Of a stretch of DNA of 64,000 nucleotides, positions 1-12,000 are shown in pieces. The stretch is from the NCBI GenBank assembly GCA_020086605.1, contig JACBWW010000038.1, positions 5,974,782-6,038,781 on the forward strand. Direction: 5' to 3'. This DNA comes from Lanius collurio. Taxonomy: Eukaryota > Chordata > Aves > Passeriformes > Laniidae. How positions within the stretch are numbered: the stretch's first letter is position 1; each line of letters begins with the position of its first letter. Both the position numbers and the translations under genes were made by a program. The notes beneath the pieces are model-generated. The model did not search any database, was not told the origin of the DNA, and saw only the letters and a program-made list of their open reading frames with translations.

Positions 1-171
1 AAATAAGAATGAGTTATCCCTTTGTTGTTAGAGAAAGCTCTGTAAGACTTCCTTACCTACAACAGAGATTTGGATGGCAGTCCTGGCCCTGCTGCCTTCT
101 TCCAACCTTTCCCTACCTCCCAGAAAGCTGACATTTTAACTATTCAGAATGCAATAGATTTTTTTTTTTTT

Positions 172-199
172 AACTCCTTAACTATGCTGTTAAGGAGTT
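172..199. repeat. Perfect 11-bp inverted repeat
   Basis: The arms AACTCCTTAAC (172-182) and GTTAAGGAGTT (189-199) flank a 6-nt loop. A T run lies just before the left arm. Confidence 0.9.
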
Positions 200-559
200 T
201 AAAAGCTTAGAAAGCGCACAGTGTCTGCGCAATATCTTCAGCAATAGATGTTGGTTTTCTCCACAGCTTCATAAATCCTTTAAAACTATTTCTTCTAGAA
301 ACAGTGTTTTTTTCCATCAAACTGCAAAGTGTGGTAGCATTAAAATTTTAAACTTCGTATCTACTTAAAAAAGAAATTGTGTGTACCACTAAGTTTGCTG
401 AAGAACCAATTTTAGTATCCCTCGTTGTGTGCTTCAGTATCTGACATCCTACTTTCGTCTGGTGCTGCCTCATGTCCCTTACAGTCCTGGGATTTTCTCT
501 AGGCAGGAACAAGAAATAAATTTTATTTTGGAATTACTGGACAAGGATAGTTGGGATGC

Positions 560-702
560 TTTTTTTACCGTGAGGGTGGTCAAGCACTGGCACAGGTGAC
601 CTCAGGAGGTTGAGAAGCCTCTGCCCTTGGATATGGTGAATGCCCAAGTGGACACAGCCTCCTGAGGCTGACCCTGCTTGGGCAGGGGGGTTGGAGTTGT
701 TA
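560..702 (+). mobile_element. CR1 LINE 3' fragment
   Basis: The segment carries the standard wording of the CR1 3' untranslated end: a T run, then ACCGTGAGGGTGGTCAAGCA, a degenerate middle, then GGACACAGCC, TGACCCTGCTTGGGCAG and GGGGTTGGAGT. The orientation is sense to INPP4B. It is short and diverged, and the terminal ATTCTATG repeats have been lost or eroded. The assignment rests on remembered CR1 consensus sequence, so the borders are approximate. Confidence 0.82.
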
Positions 703-837
703 AGCTTAGGGTGGATTTTAAGATCTCTGTGCCAGGGATTTGTCATGTAACTTTCCAGTAAGAGTTTTGAGGCTGCTTAGAACTGGTAGAGATTGGTTTG
801 ACATGGACTTCTCCGGTGTTCTGTAATGCACATGGAC

Positions 838-879
838 AGTAAGGTATCTGTTAATCTTTGCTGTGGTTGATACCTTACT
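838..879. repeat. Perfect 11-bp inverted repeat
   Basis: The arms AGTAAGGTATC (838-848) and GATACCTTACT (869-879) are separated by 20 nt. Confidence 0.9.
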
Positions 880-2329
880 TTTGATCTAAAAATTCTTCAG
901 GATCTCTGAATAATCACTTATAGTTATGTTGAAATCTGACTAATTAAAATTAGTGCCATCTTTGTGAACTCAGGCAGTTCTAGGGAAATTCCACCCTTGC
1001 GTTGTTATTAAACCCTTATGTGGAGCACACTGAAGACGCCATAAAGGATTTAAGTACAGCCTGAATTGCCTTGCTTTTTGGGCAAAGAGAGTCAAGACAG
1101 GGCAGGGTGAGCTACTGTTAAATTAATTTTGTGAATGCCCTTGTCTTGGATCTTACTGGTGCTCATTTTTATGAATTTCTGTGTACATGCAAAATTATGT
1201 TGGGTTTTTTTTTCCGTATATTCTCTCAAGGAAGAGTTATTAGCGGGAATGCTTGCAAAATGAAAGGTTGAAATAAAACATGTTTAGTAAACAGGTATTT
1301 TGCAGCAGTGGTGTTGGCCAGGAATAAAATTGAAATGGATTTTTACACTAAGTTGAGACTCTTAGCCCTTTCTCTGCAAATAAAAGAATTGGGGTCAAAG
1401 ACTGTTGTGCTTTGACACAACTAAGTGTCAAGCACACAAAAAACCAGTTATTTTATAAGGAAAACAAAGTGAGAAAATATTGAGAAAAACTAGATAGCTG
1501 CGAGGCAAAACAGGTTCAAACTTAAACGGTTGCAGTACAAGGAGAAAGTGTATTGCTAAAAATTAAAAGAGATAACAAGAAATTAAAACAACACCGCCCC
1601 CCCCTCTTCCCAGCAATTTTCTCTTTTTCTTAACTAGCACAAAAGATAACACAACATAGGATTCTAGTCAGTGTTACAGTTCTTAAAAAAAGTCTCTCTC
1701 TTATGCTTAAGGAAAAAAGGGTTTCTTCTTGCTTCGCGTGGTTTCTCAAACTGCCCCCAACAAGAGACCCACCCAGAAAGAAACAATCTGCTGTGCTGTA
1801 ACACATCTCTTCTATGAAAAAATATCAGTTTTTTCACACTGCCACACACATGGGCCGTCACATGGGGTTATCAATCTTTTTAAGGATGGGTCACTTAGGC
1901 CTGAACACAAAGGCTTTTTCTGCTACAAATACTTAAAAGCTTCTCACTGCTTCTATATATCTTGGCATAGGCACTCTTCACAATCTTCACGGGCCATACG
2001 TGAGTCTTCCATCCCCCCATTTACTTCAAATGGATTGAAGAGACAAACAGTTTGAGATATTACAGTTTCTTACCACCACACGCCAGAAGTATTTTTAAGC
2101 TATGCAGGTGGAACGCGGCACCGCCCCTTTTCTCTGTCGCTATTTCCTGCTCCATCTCACATGGCTCACTCTTTCTCTCTGACTCTGAAGCTGCTATGTT
2201 GAAGAATGTTTTTGTTCAGGCTTTATGGTGAAGAAAGCCTCGCTCCCTTTGTGCTACTGGCTGCATGGTGTTTTCTTCAGTTCAGCCCAAAGTGTGCTGG
2301 CTGCAGACAGGAGGTTCCTCTGGCTCTGT

Positions 2330-2640
2330 GTGGAGATCAGGGGGACCCGCCGGTCCCAAGGATCCTCTCTGGAAAGATTTTAGCTGTGTAGCAGTCCATG
2401 GCTGGGTTTAGCTCTCTGGCAGTCCATGGCTGAGTTTAGCTGCCCGGGCTCTGGGATGGTTCCCTCCCCAGCGACCCAGGGTCCGTGCCACGGCATCAGG
2501 GAGAGAGGAAGGGGGCCGGGGTCCCGGCCTGGCCCAGCCTGGCCCGGAGGCTCTGAGGCCGCCCAACCTCCCACAGGCGAGCTGGAACAAGGGAAAACTC
2601 CTGCCTTTCCGTGCGGTTTAAATGTGTAAATTGTAAGAAG
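2330..2640. other. GC-rich block in AT-rich intron
   Basis: The stretch is conspicuously GC-rich against its surroundings. It contains short perfect inverted repeats: GGGACC/GGTCCC around CGCC near 2341-2358, and GGCCGGG/CCCGGCC at 2514-2529. The open frames crossing it on both strands (up to 104 codons) reflect a lack of stop codons in GC-rich DNA. It adjoins the probable LTR and may itself be repeat-derived, but I recognise no family. It has no TATA box or exon structure to support a promoter. Confidence 0.5.
2380..2442. repeat. 28-bp tandem repeat, about 2.2 copies
   Basis: Two adjacent 28-bp units (2380-2407 and 2408-2435) share TTAGCT, CAGTCCATGGCTG and GT, and a third begins TTAGCTG at 2436-2442. 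It lies at the start of the GC-rich block. Confidence 0.85.
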
Positions 2641-2879
2641 CGTTTGGTCTAAAAATCTGTCTGTCAACTCAGATTCAACCCACTGCAAAGACAAAATAAG
2701 CTGAGGAAGACTGTTGAGTGATTAGTGCCCTTTTTCCAGTGGGATAGACCTCAGTTCTGGAGTGATGATCGACAGTGACCTGAGTTCAGTGGTACTAGAA
2801 TGTAAAATAATATATGTAAAACACCAAATTACAATTACCTTTTGTGCCCTCTGTGCTTGCTGCCTGGAAAATATTCCTT

Positions 2880-3260
2880 ACTTAACAATCAAGGTCGTGA
2901 TGATGGATGACCCCCACAGTATTCCCCAGATGCGGGAGTAAATCCTTGCTGCTAATAAGAGATGAATGGGACTTCTGAATCTTCTTGGACTCAAGGTTGT
3001 TTATTGCCATCTTATCAGTAAAGTACAAATTGGCAGCATAGCATGAAGCTGAAAAGATGCAAAAGGCGTGGTACAAAAAATCCGCCACACTTTTATAGAC
3101 ACATCAACCAATTATACATTATTTTTATTTTTCTGCCAATGCCCAATGAATACTTGGACACGCAGACAGGAACTGTGGCAATTTATGCTACCAATACTGC
3201 AAAATATGGAGTAGGTGAAGAAGAAAAAAGAAGGTAGAAAAAGGACAACAATTTTCCACC
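2880..3260 (-). mobile_element. Probable antisense retroviral-type LTR (solo or remnant)
   Basis: Read on the minus strand, the segment has the layout of an avian endogenous-retrovirus LTR. It has an AT-rich U3-like part, a TATA box (TATAAAA, + strand 3090-3096), then about 90 bp later a polyadenylation signal (AATAAA, + strand 3000-3005) followed by AACCTTGAGTCCAAGAAG. It ends near CACGACCTTGATTGTTAA. I could not identify the TG...CA ends, target duplication, primer binding site or any gag/pol coding beside it, so it may be a solo LTR. Limits are approximate, and U3 could extend to about 3450. The class is inferred from layout and remembered resemblance only. Confidence 0.5.
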
Positions 3261-5335
3261 TTGATGTTTTCTGCTTTATCGACTTACTATACTAAAAAAC
3301 CCTAAAAACTCTTAAGATTTTCATCCTGAGACAAGCTATATATTATACAACCACCTGACTTACACCTTTGTAAAATTTCTAACTCATTCTAAAGGTTTAG
3401 CAGCCTTTTCCATGGACAAAAGTTTAAAGCAGTGCTGTACAGGGAGGTGTACAAGGGGGTATAAATGCCTCAAATAAGGTAGGGAAATATTCTCCGTATT
3501 CTGGACTCACAAAGGTGAGACAGCTTTGAGTGGATACAAGCAGAACTCTCAAGTCTTCCTCTCACTTGTGTAATTGTTTGCAGCCTTTTGTGGTTTGCAG
3601 CTGTTATGTTAGAGGTGGGCAGAATGCTAAGCCTGTGGATCTGCCCCGTGTGTGACCTCTTTCTGGTCCAGTGCTCTATTAAATCAAGAGAGGCACTGGC
3701 ACCATTTCTCCTTCAGCCGCCCCGCAGGCCGTGTTGTGAAGGAAATCAGCAGTGATGTTTTTGCAGAACCCAGACGAGCAGCTGTGCCCTGCCACTGCCT
3801 GCCAGCCCAAGCCTGTCAGGAGAGGTGTGTGGTTTTCAAATCCTGGCAGGGCCGGGGTGGGCTTGGAGCTGCTCTGTGTTGTCAAGGCTGAGACAGTTGG
3901 GATGGGCCCAGGAGCCAACCTGCAGGTGTGCAGGGACCTCTTACAGTTCACAGCTTAAATGCCTGGGGACTTCAAATACCTCCAAAGCCAGGTAGCAGGT
4001 GTGTGGAGGCACAGAGTATTCTGTTTAATACCCACTCGTGAATATCTCTGGCTTGTTGTGAGTTTATGTTCAACATTTTACTGTCACTTTTTGCACTTGG
4101 TCTTTTCTAACCTTTAGCCCAGACTGTAGAACACTTCATGGAAAATTGCCTGGAGAATTCCTCCCATCTCTTTCCTTGTGTATCTTTCTCTGTGAAGGTA
4201 AATTCACCTCATAATTCCAAAAGGGTAGAGATTATTTGGAAGACAAAAAGTGAGCAAATTATTTACAGGTTACAGTAGTCACAGAGTTGGTGCTTCTTAT
4301 GCAGAATGTTAATGACTGAACAGAAATGAAGCAACTCTATGTTGTTAGGCCAATGATATATTAACTGAAAACACTTTTAATAATTCAAAGCCTTGATAGC
4401 TCTTGACTTTTTTGACTCTATGGTACTTCACTGTGTTAGCTGAACATTTGTGTTTCAATGGCACTTGTTAAATACATCTCTGAAAATGCCTGTAAGAAAT
4501 AATTGCAGTAATACTTTCATGTTATAAAACATTTCCCAATGGACTTGTTTTTAATCCTTATATGTGGAAACAGCAGTTACATAAATAGAAAAACATCTAA
4601 TTAATAGAAGACTACAGTCATCCTCCCCTTTTGAACACATTATAGATGTACTTATTTTTGGAAACTCTGAAATGCATGTCCTGTAGTGAGATTTGACACA
4701 AAAATGAGGTTCTCCTGCAGGCCCTGAGAAACTTGGAATTCTCCTAAATGTAGCAGCACAAAATCCCACACAACACTAGATGCAGCATGACTAACAGACT
4801 GACCTGAGGTGCTTTACTGAAAACAAACAAAATACTTAAGAATGCTCTTCTTCATTGTTTTACCCCTACCCTCTGTGGCTAATAAATTTTCTAGTCCAGT
4901 TATGGACACTTCAATTATTATGATCAACTGTATTTTTAGAATGATTTTTGCCTGTTATGTGGAATATAAAACTGATATGTAATAAAGAAGCATTTTTAAA
5001 ATTTACTTCAATCTTATTGCATTGTTCAAAACAAACCAAAGCTTCAATCTGGAATCCTTTTGCTTTTAAGATTGATTTCTGAGAGATTGAAAGAGTCTAG
5101 AATTTCATTATGGTGGGCTAAGAAGAATTTGGTCTTAGTGTTCCTTGAAGATGAGAATTCTTCACACCTGAGAAGCCGAGGATTGTTGGCTGTAGGATTG
5201 TAAATGAACTGCTTTAAAAGCTGAAGTGGGCTAGCACTGTTTTCAACTTTGAGAGGAAGAGCTGCAATACCTAGGTAATTCTGGATTTAAATCTCAAATC
5301 AGCCAGGGGGTCTCTCTACAGAGAGAAATAAAAGA

Positions 5336-5391
5336 TTTTTTTTTACTTTTTTTTTTGTTTTTTTTTTTTTTTGTTTTGTTTTGTTTCCTTA
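5336..5391. repeat. T-rich simple repeat
   Basis: Runs of T broken by single G or A bases, ending in three TTTTG units. Confidence 0.85.
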
Positions 5392-8369
5392 TAATCCTTA
5401 AGTAATATTTCTTTATACAAGGGAGTGGAAATAATTTAAATTTATATCTCTGTGACGAAGTCAGCTACGTCTTTACATGTGTCAGCACATCAAAATCAAG
5501 GCAGCTTCAAACATTATAGTTGTGTGTTAATACCCATTTTTTCACCCTTGAAGAAACTTCTCCAAGAAATGAGAGTATATTTATAGTATAAGGATCAATT
5601 TTTTTGGTTTGGGCCCTACTCCTTTGTAGAAATCATTAATGTCTCCTGTTTTAAATCTTCTTCAAAATACAAACTGCAGAATTGAAAGTTTAGAGTAATA
5701 ACTATGAGCCAGTATCTTGGAGGGGAAATGAGCTTGGTGTTGTTATTGAAGAAACTGCAAACAGAAAATGTATGTGCTGCTTTAAAAATGTTACTTTAAA
5801 ATAACATCTTGGTGATCACAACAGCTACAGTCACTATGGTGTATTTCACCCTCTACTTTTTAGAAGGCTGTTTGTCTGTACCACCAAGTTTCTCATGGTT
5901 GAGATACATTTTTTGGAAAACTTTAGGAGTAAAGGTTATTCCTCAGAATACTCAAGTAAACGAATGCAGGATCCTCATGGGAGATGGATTCCTTGAAGCT
6001 TGTCCTCTGACATGACCCTTTATCTGTGAGCTTTTATTATTTCTGGATTCTGTCATTTATGTGAAAAAATAAAAAGATATGTTTTTTAGAATTCCTTGTG
6101 AAGAAGTTCTGCTTTTCTATCTCGTGCAGGTCCCATGCCATTAAAGCAATAATAATTTATTGGTTAGAATGACTGCTTCAAAATCCTCTCAAGAGTTAAG
6201 CATTGTCTTTTATTTGGACCTCTAATTTAGGTATTAATCCAGAACTGCCACCATTTCAAACAAATCTTACTTAGATTTAGAGCATCTTACTTTAGAACAT
6301 CTTTTCCTTTTCATTTCAGCTTGAATGCAGAATACTTAACACTTATCAAGCATTTCCCTACCAGGAAATTTAATCATTACTGGGCATAAAGTGATTGTTC
6401 TGGATTGCAGAAATCTATTTTCGCCTTTGATTAAAAGTGTGTCTTGCTCTTCTTTGCCTTGTCTTTGAAATACATTTTAGTCTGCTTTCCTTTGAGACAT
6501 GTCAGAGTGTGGGTTTTGTTTTGCTAAAAGGTCACCTCTGGCATTTTGGAGGGATTAGTCAGTGCTTTGCATTGTGTTTTCTGTAAGGACCATCTTTTTA
6601 GCCTGTCTCACTAGTCATTTTCAACATCAGACCCTAGGCAATGAGAACCAGTTGTGAACCAGCCTGTCATTTAGGATCCCAGCAGAGTGGGGGGTTAAAA
6701 AAGAAAAAAAAATTACAAACATACAGGTAAATCATACGCTGCCTCCTTTTTTTTTAAAGGCCACATTTTACCTCTTTTCAGCATTAAGCATGGAGAGTAC
6801 TACAGGGCTCAAACATTGCTGCTGTCTTCCCTTAGAGTATGTTGAGGAGGTGGTTTTGGTGGGTTTTTAAAATTATTTTGTTTTGGAGGGTTTTTTTTTT
6901 TTCGAATCTTTGTGAAGTTAAAACTATGTCATTTTCTTGTCTCCTTCCTTGGCACAATGAAAGGAAGGAACACAGTTCTTCTCACACAGATGAATCTTAA
7001 GGCTGTTCAGTAACACAGTAGACATATAGCTTTGTTTTTATTATTGCCTGTCTTTTGTGACTTACTGTTGTTAATACAGCTCCCTAGAGCATCTCTTGTC
7101 CTGGCATCTTGATTTGATTACCTTTACTATGTAACATTTTTACTTAAAGAGGGAATTAATAGTTTTGTTCACTAGCAGAGTCTCATGAGCATCAGGGCTG
7201 TGACCACACATCAACTAGCTTACAGTTAATTACAAAGCTAGCTCCAGAGAACTTTACAAAAAATCCTTAAGGCAGCCTCTAAAGCTGCAGCATTTCTTAG
7301 GTGTACTCATGTCAATGTTAACTTCAGCTGGTTTGGGTGGCATCTTGTCCCAGCTCCAGGTGGATCGCTCCCTCCTGAGGGCTGGGCTCCTGTAGCTGGA
7401 CTTCCACCTAGGAGCCAGAGTAGCTCCCTTACAGTTGCTCAGAGCAGCTGTTGTGCAGCAAAGAAGCACCCTAAAAGATTTCAGGTTGTTTAGAGCTCTT
7501 GCTGAATCTTCTTGTCTGCTGTAGTTGCTGGCCCGTGTTGCTTGACTGCCTTTTTTTGTTTTGCAAAGGGAACTATTTCCTTGCCAAGCCTGAAATTATC
7601 TTGTGAAGATGCATATGATGACATGGATTTAGAGTCAGGCTAAGCAACAGCTGAATTTTCTTTACATAAGAGAAAACTCCTGTCTCTACAGTGTTGTAAA
7701 GTAATACTGCACACTGAGGATCAAATCCATGTAATGCTGCACTTGACAACTGCTACAGCAGTGAATAAATGCTCATGTCAAAGGAAGCAATGCGTGCTGT
7801 TGTAATGAAAACAGATGTGGCAGACTGAAAACTTTGAGACTTGGCACTTTTGTTTCTTTTCATCTTCTTTTGGTATTGCTGGTGTATTTTTTACATTTAT
7901 TTTATTTCCAAAGAGATGGAAAATATTAGGAATCAGCAGAATATATTTTATTTATAGAATCTGAAAGAAATTGTTATAGGTTCTAGTTGTTTTCTGTGAA
8001 CTTGTGGTATAAAGAATGTCATATCTCAAAGAAAAATGCAAGTCTGCTTACCATTTGCAGCCCTTCTGATTCTTCATCTGGTACACTTCAACTTGTAACT
8101 GCTGTATTTTTTGGGTAGTGATAAATTTGTGGAAGAAATTACAGCAAGATTACTCTTCATTAGATACTTGATATGACAATATTAAGAAAAGGTGAAGGAG
8201 GAAATGGCATTTAGCTCTGTTTCCATGAGATTTAAACCCTTTGTGGTATTCTGAAATACCAACAACACCAAAATAAATTGCAGCCTTGGAATAGCAGTAT
8301 CAAAATTGATTTTGATACAATAAAATTTTGGAGTGTAATGATGTATAGCAAGTTTTTGTAAGGCTTCAA

Positions 8370-8413
8370 GCCTTTTTTTTTTTTTTTTTTCCCTTCTTTC
8401 TTTATTTCTCTCA
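8370..8413. repeat. Polypyrimidine tract
   Basis: An uninterrupted run of about 20 T followed by CCCTTCTTTC-type C/T sequence, broken by a single A. It is not followed by a plausible exon. Confidence 0.75.
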
Positions 8414-9045
8414 CTGGAAAAATGAAGGTCAGAGCCTAAATATCATTAAGTGGTGGTGCCATGAGTAGAATAGTTTTGAACAGAAAGTAAAGAAGATAAT
8501 TGAGAATCTAAAGAAAACAGCAAGAGATCTGCTTTGCTGTCACAAAAATACTGCAGCATCTCCAGAGAGTTTTCTGTGCTGTTAGAGTCACAGTGTGCTC
8601 AGTAAGGAAATGCAGTCTTTTTGGGAAAAATTCTATTTTTGTTATTACTTGAAAGAGATAACAGGTACATATTCTCAGCAAATTTCCAAAAATTAGAAGA
8701 GTTTAAAAATCTTGATCAAAAGCAGTTTGTTTTGTTACTTAAGGAACCAGCTTTTCTAAGCAAAGCTGAAAGTTCTCTTCTTGTTGCTGCTGTGTAGGTG
8801 AAGTCTACAGCACAGAGATGATGGAATTCAGTTCTCCACAAGTGTAAGGAAAGCTGGAGCAGGAGTGTGAATGTGCTGGAACAGATCATCTGATGGTAGC
8901 AGCAGACCAATGCACAGTAAATGCAAATAGCACTGGATGGATACTTAACACGTGTAACCGTGCATTCGCTCCTGCAGTGCAGATTTGATGCCTGTGAGCT
9001 GTGTGTTGATCCAGTCAGCCTGTTTCCTGAGCTTCTTGCATCTTT

Positions 9046-9083
9046 GATACTTAAACCCCCAAGTGATACTTAAACCCCCAAGT
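9046..9083. repeat. 19-bp perfect tandem duplication
   Basis: GATACTTAAACCCCCAAGT occurs twice head to tail (9046-9064 and 9065-9083) without mismatch, suggesting a recent duplication. Confidence 0.9.
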
Positions 9084-12000
9084 ATCTGGGGCTGTCCAGG
9101 CTAAATAGCAGAGCTGTAAGAGGAAATAGGCCTGTTCTAGTACATCAGAAGAACTGAAACCCCTGCTCAGAAAATACTGGCAATAGCAATGAAAAGTTGC
9201 AGACTAAGCCTTTGCAATGCTAAGGAAACTTCCCTGTCTGGCTATCCAGGAGCCGCTCTGACAGTCACACTACACCACCTGAGCTGGGATCAAAGCTCCT
9301 TTGCAGCTACACCCCCCACACTCACCCAGGCCTTACTCTGAAAGAGATCACTTCTGATTTTGATGGTGGTAATTCTAACCAGATTTATCACTTCATCTGC
9401 AAATAAGATGATGAGTGCAGCTGGCATCTCAACTCGTGGCCATGATCACTTATCCCTACCCTCCATGAGCATACAGCATTTCCCCCAAGCGTCATTTATG
9501 TGTATTTTATTTCAGTGACTCATAAATAATCATGTTCTTTTAGCTGCAAATTAAGTGGGTAATGATTGATGATTTTCTGGGCAGCATACTGATATATTAT
9601 TTCCAGCTAGTACTGCTAATATTGTTTGGTGTTTGTGGGGGTTTATTCCCCCAAAACCTGTACTTGCAGAAATGCCCTAGAGATAGCTTTTTTCATGCTT
9701 CATATGGTAAGACTTCCCTGTCATCTTTCTTCTTGGATTGTTGGTAGAAATTTTCTTCCTGCTGTGTATTGCAGACATCCCTGAAGGATACTAATTGTTT
9801 TATGTACGTGCATTTCCTAGAAAATATAACTAGGTTACTTTAGCAACCAGCTGTATGTTCCAGAGAACAGATATATTATTTTTATAGAAGCATCTCATCC
9901 CCAGAGAGAGGAACAGTGATCTTGAATGACTTCTTAGGTAAAAATCAGTGGATCTTTACCTATTTGTATATGTGCTCCAAATGTATTCTTCTATTCCATA
10001 GCGTTTCTTTTCATTGTAGAGTTCACCTGAATCTGAGCACCTATTTTAGTCATCACAATTAAAGAGTGTCCTTTCTAATGCATACCTCTTGCATGGCTAC
10101 ATAGCTGTGCCCTCATTTTGGGATAACATGGACATGACAATTTTTGTGGCCTCACCCTTTGACATTTAGTGTTGCATGGTGAATTGTTCTGGGAGTCCAC
10201 ATTGCAAATTATGGGAGAAACTTCACTGTTCTTTCCATCCCTTTTTGTCCCCATCAGCAAACGGAAGCATTCCTGCTGGCATGAGAATGGGATAACCCAG
10301 TAGTATTTACAACAAACCAATTAATGAGATTTATTATGGAGCAATAGCAGGCATGCTTATTAACATCATTCTGTGCTAATTCCCATCCTCAAATGTTCAC
10401 GTCATTTCCTTTCAGGCATGTCTTACCACGCAGAGAACACACTGCTGTTCAGTTCTCAGCCTTCTTGCAGTTGCATTTGCACTCTTAATTCAAAAGTATG
10501 GCCAAAGCTTTCCTGTATGTTCCAAAATTGGACTATTCCAAAGATTTTGCATGCTGCTGACTGAAGGTATTCCTTTTCAGCAAAGGCAGAAGCAGTGGTG
10601 GTGTGCACTTTCTTCTCTTACACCTCCCTACCCTCTCCAACACCCCCCAGGGTGGAGGAAAGCAAACTGTGTGCTGTTCAGTGCTCTGCTCGTAGCACAG
10701 GTTTGAGTGTGGTGTTCCCTTATTTTACATGTCCCTTTGCCTGCTAAGGAGTAGCTACACCTCACTTAATTAGTTTATCGAGACAGACTGTACATTATTA
10801 TTTATAAACCAAGTTGCTTTGGGATAACAATGCTGCTGCATTGTCAATGAAATGAATAAAAATTTGAACATTATGTTTACATATATCTGTGTGTGTGAGA
10901 CACAGGCTTTTCCCATGCCCCTTGTCTGCAGATACTAACTAATTTTCTGTTGTTTTGACAGTGTACCAAATAGAACCCCCTGGAGACAACTGGGCTATGT
11001 TGTTAATTCCCATTCCTAGCCAGGCCCTTGGAATCTGTTTTGGTTTGGAATATGGGAAGAAATTAAGCTGTGGGAAATGGTGTTTCTGTCACTGGTTAAA
11101 GAAAGAGCTACCTTGGAAGCTGTCATATAGGCTAGTACACTCATTGTGTGAATCCAGAGTATGAGAATATACTGTGTTTTTCCTCACTAGAAAAAAAAAA
11201 GGCAATTCAATTTCAATGCTATTTCCCACAATTTTTGGCCTCCTCCTTGGCTCGTTTCCCAAACAACTCTGTGAACTCTGAGCTGGAGATGTCTTTCATT
11301 CTCCCTGCCCATGTGGTTTGTTCTAGCTACTGGATCTTTTTCAGTTCTGGGAGATGCTGCATCTCCCTGTTTCTCTGCCAGATTAATTTCTTTTGGCTTG
11401 AGTGGGCTTTGTGCTTGGAGCAGAGAGTGCTGAGTGCCTGGGCAGAAGTGTTACAGTTTCAGTGAAGGTAGATGATGAATCTTTAGACTATTTCTATTTT
11501 GGGGTTTGCTTGGTTGGTTTTTTTGTTTGTTTTCTTTCTGCCTATTGTTATATAGTAATTGGGGTTTTTTAGTTTTTCTCTTTGAACTCTCCTCCTGTAT
11601 AGAAGTAACATTTTCAAAAAATCCTACAAGGTCCCTTGAGGAAACAGTAACCAGTCTTCACTTCTTTACGTGGGCACACACACAAAAGGACAAAGAGCAC
11701 AACCATCATGTCAGTGCAGCACAGAGAACAGTGAAATATCAGAAGAGGATTTGTTTCTTCCTGCTATCTTTTTTTCTTTGTTGATATTAAACTATAACTT
11801 ATTCCTAATGCAGTTCTTCCTTAAACATTCATTGTATACTGATAGGCTCAGCAGTGGTGGGATCACCAGGGGAATGGATGACTCAGGCTTTTACACACTG
11901 ACTCAACAGTCACAATGAGTAGATTCATATACTTTTGGCATGTAAGTACAAGCTGGCACCTCATTTCACTGAGTTTTGTTGATGAATTTTTCCAGAATTA

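Noticed and set aside
1560..2300. Possible internal part of an endogenous retrovirus next to the LTR-like segment
   Set aside because: No gag, protease or pol motif is readable in any frame, and no primer binding site was found, so it is left as unassigned DNA.
10955..11164. Possible exon after an acceptor-like TTGTTTTGACAG
   Set aside because: The translation does not resemble the missing INPP4B N-terminus or any known protein, and there is no matching donor in phase.
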